In this document: one piece after another, positions 33,459-43,044 of the stretch | Position numbering within the stretch: the stretch's first letter is position 1 | Layout: each line of letters begins with the position of its first letter | Assembly (NCBI GenBank): GCA_964019695.1 | Contig: OZ026520.1 | Span: 34,785,620-34,849,619 of the forward strand | Origin: Loripinus fragilis | Taxonomy: Eukaryota > Mollusca > Bivalvia > Lucinida > Lucinidae | Direction: 5' to 3' | Length of the DNA stretch: 64,000 nucleotides | Position numbers and translations under genes: made by a program | Notes under the pieces: model-generated | Databases searched by the model: none | The model's input: the letters and a program-made list of their open reading frames with translations, nothing else | What the model was told of the DNA's origin: nothing

Positions 33459-33548
33459 CTTGTCTTCTTCATCACTGTTTCCAGCACAGAAAACTTGAAC
33501 TGTAACAACGCAAATTAACAATAGAAAAAGAATCGAAAACTTCGCCAT
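33459..33548 (-). CDS. First exon of a secreted host protein
   Basis: Thirty codons open with MAKFS and continue with a hydrophobic core ILFLLLICVV, then VFCAGNSDEEDK. This is a textbook secretory signal peptide: Lys at position 3, a ~16-residue hydrophobic stretch and a likely cleavage after the Cys-Ala at 21-22. The acidic run DEED would open a propeptide or the mature chain. The last codon, AAG, abuts GTATGC, a good splice donor, giving a phase-0 junction. The context before the start codon (aacaagATG) is acceptable. The exon is outside every repeat I mapped. Later exons should lie at lower coordinates, but none could be identified, so the product is unknown. Many small secreted peptides of molluscs have this exon plan. 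Confidence 0.7.
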
Positions 33549-33700
33549 CTTGTTACTTGAAATCAACAATGAAACAAAAAAATGGAAATTAAAAGGGAGA
33601 GGGAAGTGACCTATGTGACATATGAACTGATAAGCGCTGTCTGCGTTTCATTTGTTTATGCTATCACTTTTACACAGCGAATAATCTTATGATCTATTAA
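33549..33700 (-). promoter_or_regulatory. Probable 5' UTR and core promoter region
   Basis: Upstream of the exon the minus strand is non-repetitive and A/T-rich. I see no clear TATA box at a fixed distance. The call rests only on position. Confidence 0.25.
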
Positions 33701-33827
33701 TGGCACAGCTGCCTTCTACTCTTGCATCAGGTAATCTGATTTCGGGGTTTCCGACCAGGTAAAATTCAAACCAGACTGCTCGTTTACATCTTGAGGTTTT
33801 TCGTATAGAGTAATCACCGGTATAACA

Positions 33828-34146
33828 AGTGCGGATCCAGAGGGGGGGGGGGGCAGGGGGTCCGGACCCCCCCCCCTGAAAAATCACAAGTTATATGGGT
33901 TTCTATAGGGAATAAGCTATTGGACCCCCCCCCCCCCCCCCCCCCCCCCCGGAAAAAGTTGCAACCCTCCTGGAAAATGTTGGACCCCCTCTGGAACCAT
34001 GAAAAATGATAGATTTCTTTGAAATTGACCATTTGACTTCAGTAAATAAGCTGAGGACTAAAACAAAAAAAACGTTGTCAGAGCTTTTTTGTCAGAATGA
34101 CCTGGACCCCCCCCCCCCCTGACGAAAATTCCTGGATCCGCGCATG
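33828..34146. mobile_element. hAT-like MITE with poly-G/C tracts
   Basis: The ends are inverted around GCGGATCCAG / CTGGATCCGC, and the 9-base word GGTATAACA flanks both sides (33819-33827 and 34147-34155). Inside are three long G or C homopolymers; in the first the word ggtccggacc joins the G and C runs. 8-bp duplications and GGCGGATCCAG-type ends are usual for hAT. Relatives lie at 49320-49585 and 50864-51135. Confidence 0.75.
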
Positions 34147-34324
34147 GGTATAACACCATCTAAACAGCGGATACACTGTCGTGATCAGACTGTGCGGTTG
34201 TCCCGTCTTTTTGTTCTGATGCTTCACTATAGATGCACATTGTCAGTTTGTTGGTTTTATCATGCTGTGGTCAATTAGTAAATAAAAGTGAAACAATAAT
34301 CTCATGCACACATGCTTGCGCAGT

Positions 34325-34515
34325 TTTAGATGTCAGGACCATTTTAGATACAGGACCACTTTAGATGATGCATGGGCATTTAACGGGGATCATTTTAGAG
34401 TCTGCTTAGCGTGCCATAATAGATGCCAGCCGGGACCAATTTAGAGGCAATTTGGGACCAAAATAGATGCCGGGACCATTTTAGATGCAGGACCACTTTA
34501 GATGATGCACAAACG
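34325..34515 (-). repeat. Short-motif array A, copy 2
   Basis: The reverse complement of 8575-8715, extended by two more units. The plus strand shows ggaccattttagatgc and variants about nine times. Unit order is conserved between the copies, including the odd 'tctattatgg' and 'gcagactctaaaatg' units, so the array moved or was duplicated as a block. Confidence 0.85.
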
Positions 34516-34544
34516 GCTTTATTTGACGAGGGTAATCTAAATGA

Positions 34545-34645
34545 GGAATGCTATTTACTATGCTATGCTGGTCTATTTTATCCTATGCTATGCTAAGCTA
34601 TTCTATGCCATGCAATGCCATGCCATGCCATGCTATGCTACATGA
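34545..34645. repeat. (ATGCY)n pentanucleotide repeat
   Basis: Interrupted runs of tatgc and catgc with a five-base period. Confidence 0.85.
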
Positions 34646-35369
34646 CTGATTATTGTTGAATGCGATGTGAAGTCCTAAACAAACAAATAATCCAATTGGG
34701 TCCTTACTTTAAGAAAGCAAAGGACCTCGCCGCGAGGAAAACCTGTCTTCGGGGTTTCCGACCAAGTTAGACTAAAACCAATCTACTTATCTACATAGAC
34801 TAGGTTTATATTAAAATGTTTGCTTGTATAAAGTTTGGCTAATTCACTTTCAAGATAGCGAAAAGCAAATTCGCTGATCAGGTGTGCGGATATGCAGTCT
34901 GGTCTGCACCTTTGTTGTTCGCATGCAACAATTTAAGTAGGACATACCTACCAGAGCTACTTACGTTATGGATTGCACCCCGGAATTGGCATTTCGGGCT
35001 GCAAATTCAGCTCTCAATGTCTACTGTCTAGCACCCAAGACCTTAAACTTTCTAGGATGCAAATGAGAAAAAACTCCAATGAGTCCATTCCAAAGTAATT
35101 AGGGAACAATTAGATAAGCAGGGGACAAAAATTTCCTCACGCCCGCTCTTAATTTCGAGTTATATATAGAAATGATGAGTAATTCCTCCCAAAGCACTCG
35201 TCCTCCTACAGGGAGGAATTGCTCGTCCTTTCTAGTTTAACCCTAAAATCTGAGCGTAAAACTAGCATTTTCAGAGTATTGACTGTGGAATCTTTTGTCA
35301 GTATATGGGATGCAGTTATGAATTTGACTGGGTAAATATCATTTTAGCAGTGATAAAAGGAACTTTATA

Positions 35370-35550
35370 GGTTTATATTACGAGGGTCATTTTTTATGTT
35401 CGTAGAATCGGGCTGTATCTCTACAAATATAGAATTTAAGATACCATAAGCACGCTTAGGGATGTCTGTTACAGCGCATGGTGGTTCTGGACGACAGTAC
35501 GTTACGGGTCACGGACGAACTATTTCTAAATATAGGTTTGTTTTATTGAA
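35370..35550 (+). mobile_element. mariner-type end and fragment of array B family
   Basis: TACGAGGGTCATTTTTTATG at about 35379 looks like a mariner terminal repeat, but I found no partner end. Starting at 35449 the text cacgcttagggatgtctgtt, then a form of ttctggacgac, is the reverse complement of 39540-39598, linking this spot to motif array B. Confidence 0.5.
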
Positions 35551-36119
35551 TATGTATCGTTTTCGGGAGGTTTAAGACACAATAAACCGCAAGTATCTTA
35601 TTTTGTCTTTGTATATTTGTCCACGACACTTATCTAAACTTAATTAATCCTGTAGAGCATGGCGACTGTATTCAGTTAACGCGTATATGATACATTTATA
35701 TTCTTAAAACTCTATTTTACTACTACACTTGTCCACATATCCTTATTTAGTACTTTCACTTTCATTTTCTTTAAACATTTTATGACTTGATATGATTAGA
35801 CATTGCATTGTCCATTACATAGACCAAGAAAGAGTTTTCTCATAAATCTGCTTACTTTAACGAACACGTTTTTAAAACCAAAACGAATATACTGCAGTCA
35901 TTTTTCCATGTTACAGATGTGTAACGACTGCAAATATTTTGTTACAGGTTATTGTCGACAGCGTCGCAGGTGGAGACGACAGTGATGGCTTATTAAATAT
36001 ATCTTAAACTGAAGAATCTTCTGTTTTGACCGAGGGTGAAACGTCATTTACCCTGTATGCGAATACGAATATGGCTAATACTCGGATAATGTACTGTTAT
36101 TTCGAGCCGCGTACGACTT
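35551..36119. other. No gene recognised
   Basis: Unassigned. A 22-codon stretch from about 35919 encodes MCNDCKYFVTGYC followed by an Arg-rich tail, after a splice-acceptor-like ttacag. It is too short to call an exon. Confidence 0.35.
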
Positions 36120-36212
36120 GACATCGTGGCCTAGTTGTTAGCGTGTCAGACTTTGGAACCAGAGGACCAGGGCCGATTCCCGGGTGTGCACTTATTACAA
36201 TTTTTTTTCTTT
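36120..36212 (+). mobile_element. tRNA-derived SINE head
   Basis: The sequence has an A-box-like gtggcctagttgttagcg and, about 35 bases on, a B-box-like gggccgattcccgggt. It ends in a T-run where the next element begins. Confidence 0.5.
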
Positions 36213-36214
36213 TT

Positions 36215-37649
36215 ATGCCCCCAAAGGAACTTTGGGAGGCATATAGTAATCGCACTGTCCGTCCCTCCGTCTGTCCATCAGTCCGTCCGTCCCGCTTTCG
36301 TGTCCGGTCCATATCTCCTATATTCTTTGAGGTAAGAATTCCAAATTTGGTGTGTGGATACATCTTGGGATGGCAAAGTGTCGCGTACCATTTTTGGGTC
36401 ACTGTGACCTTGACCTTGACCTCTGATCTAGTTTTTAGAATAATCTTGTCTGGAGCACATCTCTTATATCATTTGCGGTAGGAATCTCAAATTTGGTGTG
36501 TTGATGCATCTTGGGATGACAAAGTGCCGCGTACCATAATTGGGTCACTGTGATCTTGAACTTGACCTCTGACCTAGTTTCTAGAAACTGCATTGAGTCT
36601 GGTGCATATCTCCCATATTCTTTAAGATAGGAATTCCAAATTTGGCGTGTAAATGCATCTTGGGATGAAGGGGTGTCACATACCATTTTTGGGTGACTGT
36701 GACCTTGACCTCTGACCTAGTTTTTAGAATAATTATGTCCAGAGCATATCTCTTATATTATTTCGGGTAGGAATCTCAAATTTGGTGTGTGGATGCATCT
36801 TGGGATAGCGGAGTGTCATGTACCATTTTCGGGTCACTGTGACCTTGACCTCTGACCTTGTTTTTAGAATAATCGTGTCCGGAGCATATATCTTATATTA
36901 TTTCAGGTAAGAATCTCTAATTTGGTGTGTGGATGCATCTTGGGATGACGAAGTGTCGCATACCATAATTAAGTCACTGTGACCCTGAACGTGACCTCTG
37001 ACCTAGTTTCTAGAAACTACATTGAGTCTGGTGCATATCTCCTATATTCTTTGAGATAGGAATTCCAAATTTGGCGTGTAAATGCATCTTGGGATGACAG
37101 GGTTTCACATACCATTTTTGGGTGACTGTGACCTTGACCTCTGACCTAGTTTTTAGAATAATTATGTCCAGAGCATATCTCTTATATTATTTTAGGTGGG
37201 AATCTCAAATTTGGTGTGTGGATGCATCTTGTGATGACGAAGTGTCGCTTACCATAATTAAGTCACTGTGACCTTAAACTTGACCTCTGACCTAGTTTAT
37301 AGAAACTGGTGCATATCTCCTATAATCTTTGAAACAGGAATTGCAAACTTGGTATGTAAATGCATCTTGGGATGCCTGAGTGTCACAATCCATTTTTGGG
37401 TCACTGTGACCTTGACCTCTGACCTAGTTTTCAAGAATTATTGTATCTAGAGCATTTCTCCTATATTATTTGATGTAGGAATCCCAAATTTGGGTGGTGA
37501 TTCCTCTTGGGATGGCGGAGAGGTGCATACCAACTTGAGTCACTTTGACCTTGACATTGACTTCTGGCCTCATTTCTAGGTCTTTCGTGCTATAGTACAG
37601 CTAACTTTCCTCAAATGTGTCTTATGCTAGACCAATTCCTTTGGGGCAT
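36215..37649 (+). mobile_element. Pearl-like element with 429-bp higher-order repeat
   Basis: Inverted ends ATGCCCCCAAAG and CTTTGGGGCAT. A tccg/tctg microsatellite (36258-36292) leads into nine core units. The anchor of the ggtcactgtgaccttg word falls at 36398, 36544, 36693, 36833, 36973, 37122, 37262, 37400 and 37539. Spacings of 149, 140 and 140 recur, so the same monomer type returns every 429 bases. Nearly every unit carries tgaccttgacctctgacct, a cluster of AGGTCA half-sites on the other strand. Confidence 0.85.
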
Positions 37650-37959
37650 TCGTCACGTGTTTAGGACATTTCTTGTTTCGCCTTGTAATGCAAAATTACT
37701 TCATACAAGAAATATTGAATTATATAAATGACAAAAATTACACTCCTTAACGTTTAATATTGAATTATGCTAGAAATTTGTGGGGATGGGGATAACTTTG
37801 GCCCTCCTGAAAGGTAATTAGTCAGGTGACCCCAGATTTTTAATCTTTTTTCTAAAATGTCAAATGATATTCCGTGAAATAAAAACAATAAAATAAGATT
37901 TTTAATGTCAGATTTTTTTATAATATAATTTACATGTACTCAAAAAATCGAAATCCTTT
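37650..37959. other. No gene recognised
   Basis: A+T-rich sequence between two repeats. Confidence 0.5.
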
Positions 37960-38285
37960 TATGGGGGAATAAACAAAATATATCATGCAGCATCTTGACA
38001 CGGCTTGGGAAAACAAATACATTTTCACTTTTTCTAAAAAGCTTGAGGTCATGAGCAATAATTAAAAATTAAAATAAAGAAGCAGGATGGAGATTACAAA
38101 TATTTAAGCTGAATATTAAGGACTTGATTTTTTTCGGAAAATTTGTAAAATCCTGAAAACTTCCATGTGAGATTATGAAAAATTGAGCGTGGTGGCATAT
38201 CCTTTTTATTTCATAAATTGGCAGTCCATACATAAAACAAACTGTATGGAAAGAATTAAAAAGATTTTAATGTGGGAAGTATTTC
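37960..38285 (+). repeat. Dispersed repeat, copy 2 of 2
   Basis: Collinear with the blocks at 925-1045 and 1335-1460 but without most of the ~290 bases between them. Confidence 0.7.
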
Positions 38286-38504
38286 CAGCAACTGCCATTA
38301 AATAGCATGGTCGAATGATATAACGTTTTAAGCTCACCAAACTGAAGGCTCTGATGTGAGCTAATAGTATACAAATGACTCCAGCCTCCATCCGTCTGTC
38401 TGTTCGTCAACATTTTCAAACATCTTTATGAAACCACCATGTCAATCGAATTTCATATGGAGACTCCTTAGGATGAATGGACGAAAGTTATTCGAATGAT
38501 CTTA
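38286..38504. repeat. Small repeat remnant with gtctgtctg tract
   Basis: 'agctcaccaaactgaaggct' followed by a palindromic gtgagct and a short tccgtctgtctg tract resembles the 3' hairpin region of the repeat ending at 62520 joined to a pearl-type microsatellite. Confidence 0.4.
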
Positions 38505-38815
38505 AATTGCATTCAAGCCCCTATCCCTGTAGCTTAGGCTGCTGTCCGTTCTGAGGCGGTGGTTCTATTGTTGTTGATCTATTGTTTAATGTACTTCTCA
38601 TTATGGGGGTTCTGTGTTTGTCCATGTTTTGGGATTCATTACTTTGTGCCCTTCCTAGTTTTGCATCCATCTTGAAGAGGAAGAGAGAGCTGGTTGCTTT
38701 GCTTTTATTGTCTTACGGATATCTTGTTACTGTAGTTGTTCAGTGGCTCTTCCGCATGATGTAGTGGGTTGGTCTGGAGCTTATGATTGTTGTATTTCCT
38801 GATCATTATCACTAA
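38505..38815 (+). mobile_element. 3' fragment of YLDD-box retroelement
   Basis: From the C-rich start (attcaagcccctatccctgt) to the end gatcattatcacta it follows the 3' region of the copy at 23828-24590. There is no coding part. Confidence 0.75.
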
Positions 38816-39060
38816 CTTCATTGTCTTGTGACCAAGAAGCTGCCATGCCCAAATAAGGTAAAAACCCTTTTAAATCTTCTCTGGAAACAGAAGACCAAAA
38901 TGTCACCAATCCCATATATGGTATTAACCTTTAGATTCTTCTGATTACCCAGGGGCTTGGTATGCACATTCGATGGGAGGTCGCACAGTGCTGAACTACT
39001 TCTTCAAGCGTTGAATAGGCTTCAAAGCAGTATTTACATCTACTCAAGTGTTCATGAAAG
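38816..39060. other. Unassigned, small match to 2560-2640
   Basis: 'ggtaaaaacccttttaaatc' and neighbouring words resemble 2590-2625; otherwise nothing. Confidence 0.35.
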
Positions 39061-39063
39061 AAA

Positions 39064-39605
39064 GAAAAATGTCGTCTCACACCTGTTACAGAAAAACTGA
39101 CGTCGTCTATTGCCTGTTACGCAGTCGTCTCTAACCAGTTACATTAGAAAAAAATGAAATTTTGAGGTTTTCAGTTTTCTTTTAAGAAGGACATGTTAAA
39201 ATTGATTGAAAAATCATGTGGGGTCTATTGTCTGACAATTTATGCTTATTTCATGATGGGAACGCAAGTAATTAGTCATAAATAACATATTTCTGAAGTT
39301 TCTATTCCAGACCAGAGTTTTACAATTTAACTACAAATACCTATGGTGTTTGTACTTCTAATGTCGAACTTACAAACACTAATATGACAGAAATGATTAA
39401 AAATAGCCAAACACACTATATAATCATTTTCTGCGACGTCTCTGTGTGTTGCTCCTTTCCACTGTCGTCCAAAACCCTAAATCTGTCATCTAAAACCCGT
39501 TACCTGTCGTCCAGAACAGGTAAGCAGTCGTCATGGGTCCGTAACAAATTGTCGTCCAGAAACACCTTGCGTTGTAACAGACATCCCTAAGCGTGATAAG
39601 TATAT
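39064..39605. repeat. Short-motif array B (~21-bp units)
   Basis: Two clusters share the pattern gtcgtctnnaaccngttac. Cluster 1 (39069-39145) has three units. Cluster 2 (39468-39575) has five, spaced about 21 bases: gtcgtccaaaac, gtcatctaaaacccgttac, gtcgtccagaacaggtaa, gtcgtcatgggtccgtaac and gtcgtccagaaac. In one frame cluster 2 encodes a seven-residue repeat beginning LSSKT. The outer 60 bases recur inverted at 35449-35545. Confidence 0.75.
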
Positions 39606-39691
39606 ATATATTGAAAGGTCTAGCTTTTGTCTATCAACTGATATAAATTTTACACCATTAGCGCTTAGTTCGGTCAAGATATATAGCTTTA

Positions 39692-40256
39692 AACACAGTA
39701 TGTAAACTGAAATAAACATCTTGTACCCGTTCCTCCTAGCTCACGCCTTATACATTATGAATAACAGCACTCGTGCGTAACCAGTTGTCGGAAATCGTGA
39801 TATGAGAGTTGTTGGTACAGCTGTAATTGCGAGGGCCCACCTATTAAAATTCATTTTTCCATAGATCTAAGTAACTGTTACAGTTACAACCATGTAATCA
39901 TGTATACATGTGATTGCCAATTCCACTAAAACCGTGCAATCTGGCATTTAAGCTCGTTTTCGACACAGAACGGCTCTGATTGTGAGCAAGTAGTTTTTTA
40001 ACAAAGCAAAATGCAAAGGAGGAAACCGTTAAAATCATGGAATAAAACGGAACAAAATAGATAAAATGGCTTTTCTTACCTTGTTCGAATGTGTATTGTC
40101 TGTATCGCTAACGATATAAATAGAAACGTGTACATGTACCTAAATACACGCATTTTCCGACTACTGGTTACGCACGAGTGCTGTTATTCATGTTTATAAG
40201 GCGAGAGCTAGCGGAGGAACGGTACAGGATGTTTATTTCAGTTTACATACTGTGTT
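39692..40256. mobile_element. MITE with ~115-bp, highly similar arms
   Basis: The left arm begins AACACAGTATGTAAACTG and runs through aacagcactcgtgcgtaacc. The right arm is its inverse (ggttacgcacgagtgctgtt ... cagtttacatactgtgtt). The arms differ at only a handful of positions. TTAA precedes the left end and TGAA follows the right, so a decayed TTAA target is possible. Confidence 0.85.
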
Positions 40257-40998
40257 GAATAAGGCTAATAAAGGACACTGGTCGAAATCCATGCCATTTT
40301 AACCACGCAGCAAGCAGGAAATAAGACGCTGTTAAGTTCCATTCGCTATGGTGATATTAGCATTTTTCAAACCGATTTTCTTTTGCACCAATAAAATTAA
40401 TTATTCAAACGCTAATCGTCGACAAGTGCAGCAAAACTATAAGTTTGTTTGCTCTTCTATAACAATTATAAAACACCCATCAATATACGAAAATAATCAC
40501 AGTCAAGTGCTAGTTATCATATCTGTTAAAATTACTATTATGGACAAATTTTAAAATTTCTTCTGGTTTTGCATAGCAAATGGTATACTCAATCATTCGC
40601 CAGCAGTTATATTGATGTATCGATTTAAGCGTGTAACTGGCAAATTCCGGTACTGGCATACCCCCATATTATAAAAAAAGTGGGTGGGGTAAATCAACCC
40701 CGCGTAGAAAACACAATAACAATCGGATCTGCATAATTTTCTTATTGCAGTGATTTCAACACCTGTTTAGAAGCACAAAAACAGTTTTAACGTATTTTCT
40801 AAATATAGTAACGCTTCATGGCGTCATTTACGTACAAAATAAGGGATTTTAGCACCCTAGGCTATTTATTTTGCAGTTCATTTCTAATAAAACAAAAGTA
40901 TTAACTTTGGTTTTGGATGAAAGTTACCATAACACTTCCATCTACCATATAAACAAGAAAAAATATAATACTACTTTACTGCTAACATATTAAGCCAC
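40257..40998. other. No gene recognised
   Basis: Ordinary A+T-rich sequence. Confidence 0.5.
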
Positions 40999-41009
40999 AT
41001 TCAAAAGCC

Positions 41010-41213
41010 AGGGAGCGCAGTGGCTCAGTGGTAGAGTGCTTAACTCGAGACCGAAGGGCCGCGGGTTCGAGCCTCACCGGCGTCACTGCGTTGTGGTCCT
41101 TGAGCAAGACACATTTATCCTAGCTTAGTACTGGTTCAACCCAGGAAGACCCGTCCCGCATAACTGAAAGATTGTTGAGTGGACGTAAAGAATCAAATCA
41201 AACAAAACAAAAC
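41010..41213 (+). mobile_element. tRNA-derived SINE, intact, with target duplications
   Basis: The head gggagcgcagtggctcagtg contains the A box and gggttcgagcc the B box. The body (gtggtccttgagcaagacac, tagtactggttcaaccc) leads to a tail of caaat/caaaa repeats. The element sits between perfect 11-bp copies of ATTCAAAAGCC (40999-41009 and 41214-41224). It should be transcribed by RNA polymerase III and move with a partner LINE's machinery. The intact duplications mark a recent insertion. Confidence 0.92.
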
Positions 41214-41224
41214 ATTCAAAAGCC

Positions 41225-42010
41225 CGTGTCCAACTTCTACTTGTGTCAACTTTTTACAATAAAAGTTTTTGTGCCTACTATTCAAGCTGAGGTTCCAAAC
41301 AAATCTTCCATATCCAATTATTGCTGCGCATTTGCTATAATGTTTATATAATATTGTAGCACGTGGTGTCCTTGATCTGCAGCCAAAGTTTCAGAAGCTA
41401 TGCATGGCTATGAACCCATTTTCATGCAATTGTTTCTAACGTTCTGTCAGAGACTAAGTCCATAAAATGTCACATTTCTACCATATTTCCAGTGTGCGAT
41501 ATATAGGTATGTCTTTGCCTCTTAGAAGGCATTAAAGTAATGTTGTTGTTTTTTTTAAATAATTTAAGGTTGCATGTATAGATAAAAGCTCAATCTTTCC
41601 AAATATATGCATGATGTATGCATTTACTTTCGCCGTTTTCATTAAATCTACCTCTCTACGAACATAAAAAAAACGTCCCTCGTACTCCCTTATTTTTTTT
41701 ATTGCATACACTATTATAGGACACGTGCAAGAGTGAAAATTGTAAGTCACTCGTCCTGCAGGACAAGTGCAATATTGAAATATTTTGTCCCCTGATAAGT
41801 AAAAAAAGCCCTTTGAGGTGATTTTCAGTGGCATGTTTACAAGTTTTGTCCATAAGAGGAACTCAATGTGGGCTGCAACCCATACCTATATGTGTCCAGG
41901 CAGGCGTTGGACATGTCAAAACCTGCACAAACTGGCCTAAAAGCAAAGCGAGATACCACCCCCCTCCTTTATCAAATATGTCATTTAGCTATTTCCACTC
42001 AATCCAACAT
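41225..42010. other. No gene recognised
   Basis: Unassigned. A partial inverted pair around cactcgtcctgcaggac (41748-41765) is the only structure seen. Confidence 0.45.
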
Positions 42011-42016
42011 AGTTCA

Positions 42017-42235
42017 CAGTGGCAGATACAGAGGGGGTTCAGGGGGTTCGCTCGAGCACCCCTCCCAGCCCCCGTTTTAAAATATCCTATGAAAATGAAA
42101 TAATTTGGTCTCAGAGAGACCAAAATATTTCATGTTCATGGGATATTTAAGAAATATTAGACAAAATCTGCAAAGCGAACCCCAACACCTTTATACATAT
42201 GAACCCCATTTCCAAAAATCCTGGATTCGCCCCTG
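42017..42235. mobile_element. hAT-like MITE
   Basis: The left end CAGTGGCAGATACAGAGG is mirrored imperfectly by the right end tcctggattcgcccctg. The surrounding words agttcaca and ggttcaca overlap the ends and look like an 8-bp duplication with one change. An inner palindrome ggtctcagagagacc is present. Confidence 0.65.
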
Positions 42236-42429
42236 GTTCACAATTTTGCATTGTAGGATGCATCTCTTAGTGCTTCCGACAATGTAAAAATATCCCACAA
42301 TGTACCATATTCTATACAGACTACCCCACAATGTTGCTCTCGTTAAAGCTCAGGGTTTCTTGCGTTGAGGCCCAAGTAAAGTAAATCCTGTGTATTAAAA
42401 GCGGCCACTCATAAATAGACAAAACAAAG

Positions 42430-42580
42430 GTCTTAAAGACAAATGGTACCTTAACGAAGGTCGAAAGTATTGCAGAATGCTCTCTTGGAGCAGTCTGCAA
42501 TACTTTTGACCTGTATTAAGCGATAATCAGGCTGTAAAACTTCTTTTTAGTGACCGCTTAAGACAGGGTTTAATGTACAT
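42430..42580. mobile_element. pogo/Tigger-type MITE, decayed copy
   Basis: Shares gacaaatggtaccttaacga and ggtcgaaagtattgcagaat with the MITE at 7089-7278, in the same orientation. Its right end reads cttaagacagggtttaatgt; the left end is damaged. Confidence 0.65.
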
Positions 42581-42589
42581 GTTGTATTC

Positions 42590-42787
42590 CATGTCAGTCG
42601 TTAAAGTAAGGTTTGATGCACTTTAAGTCCCACTCAACCATTGATCAGCATGTTGGGACCAGTATTAAGCATGTAATAAAGTGTCTTGCTCAAGGATGCA
42701 TCACTACCTCCGGTGAGGCTCGGTCGAACTATAGCAACCTGTCGATCTGAAGTCGAGCACTCTACCACTGATCCACTTCGCTCCTCT
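42590..42787 (-). mobile_element. tRNA-derived SINE, diverged
   Basis: Reversed, the text reads ggagcgaagtggatcagtgg at the head, tagttcgaccgagcctcacc at the B box, then ccttgagcaagacacttta in the body. It is the same family as 41010, with many changes and no clear duplications. Confidence 0.75.
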
Positions 42788-43044
42788 AAACACCTTTCCT
42801 GAGGGAAAATCAAGAAAGCTTAAATATCTTGGAACATCTACCAAATTACATTGAGCTGAATGGGACTAACTATTGTAAAACGAACATTAAAACTATGCCG
42901 AACGTGATAGAGCCAGACATGTTCCAAGAACAATCTAAAACATTCCGAAATAACAGGGTTGTATCAAACTGCGAGGCGCTGACTGCTCTGGCAATTTGAG
43001 ATAATTATAAAAAAAATTAACTAATCGTTTAAAGTACATGTCCA
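42788..43044. other. Unassigned, 5' of the LINE
   Basis: I looked for the missing first half of the endonuclease domain here and did not see it. The LINE-like text begins close to 43050, so the copy is 5' truncated. Confidence 0.5.

Noticed and set aside
35919..35986. Small Cys/Arg-rich exon (MCNDCKYF)
   Set aside because: A splice acceptor-like ttacag precedes it, but 22 codons without any partner exon is not enough.
39064..39605. Array B as a CRISPR-like array
   Set aside because: Spacing is irregular, units are not identical, and there are no cas genes; same eukaryotic context.
41010..41085. tRNA gene
   Set aside because: A and B boxes are good, but the cloverleaf fails and the sequence continues into a SINE body with target duplications.
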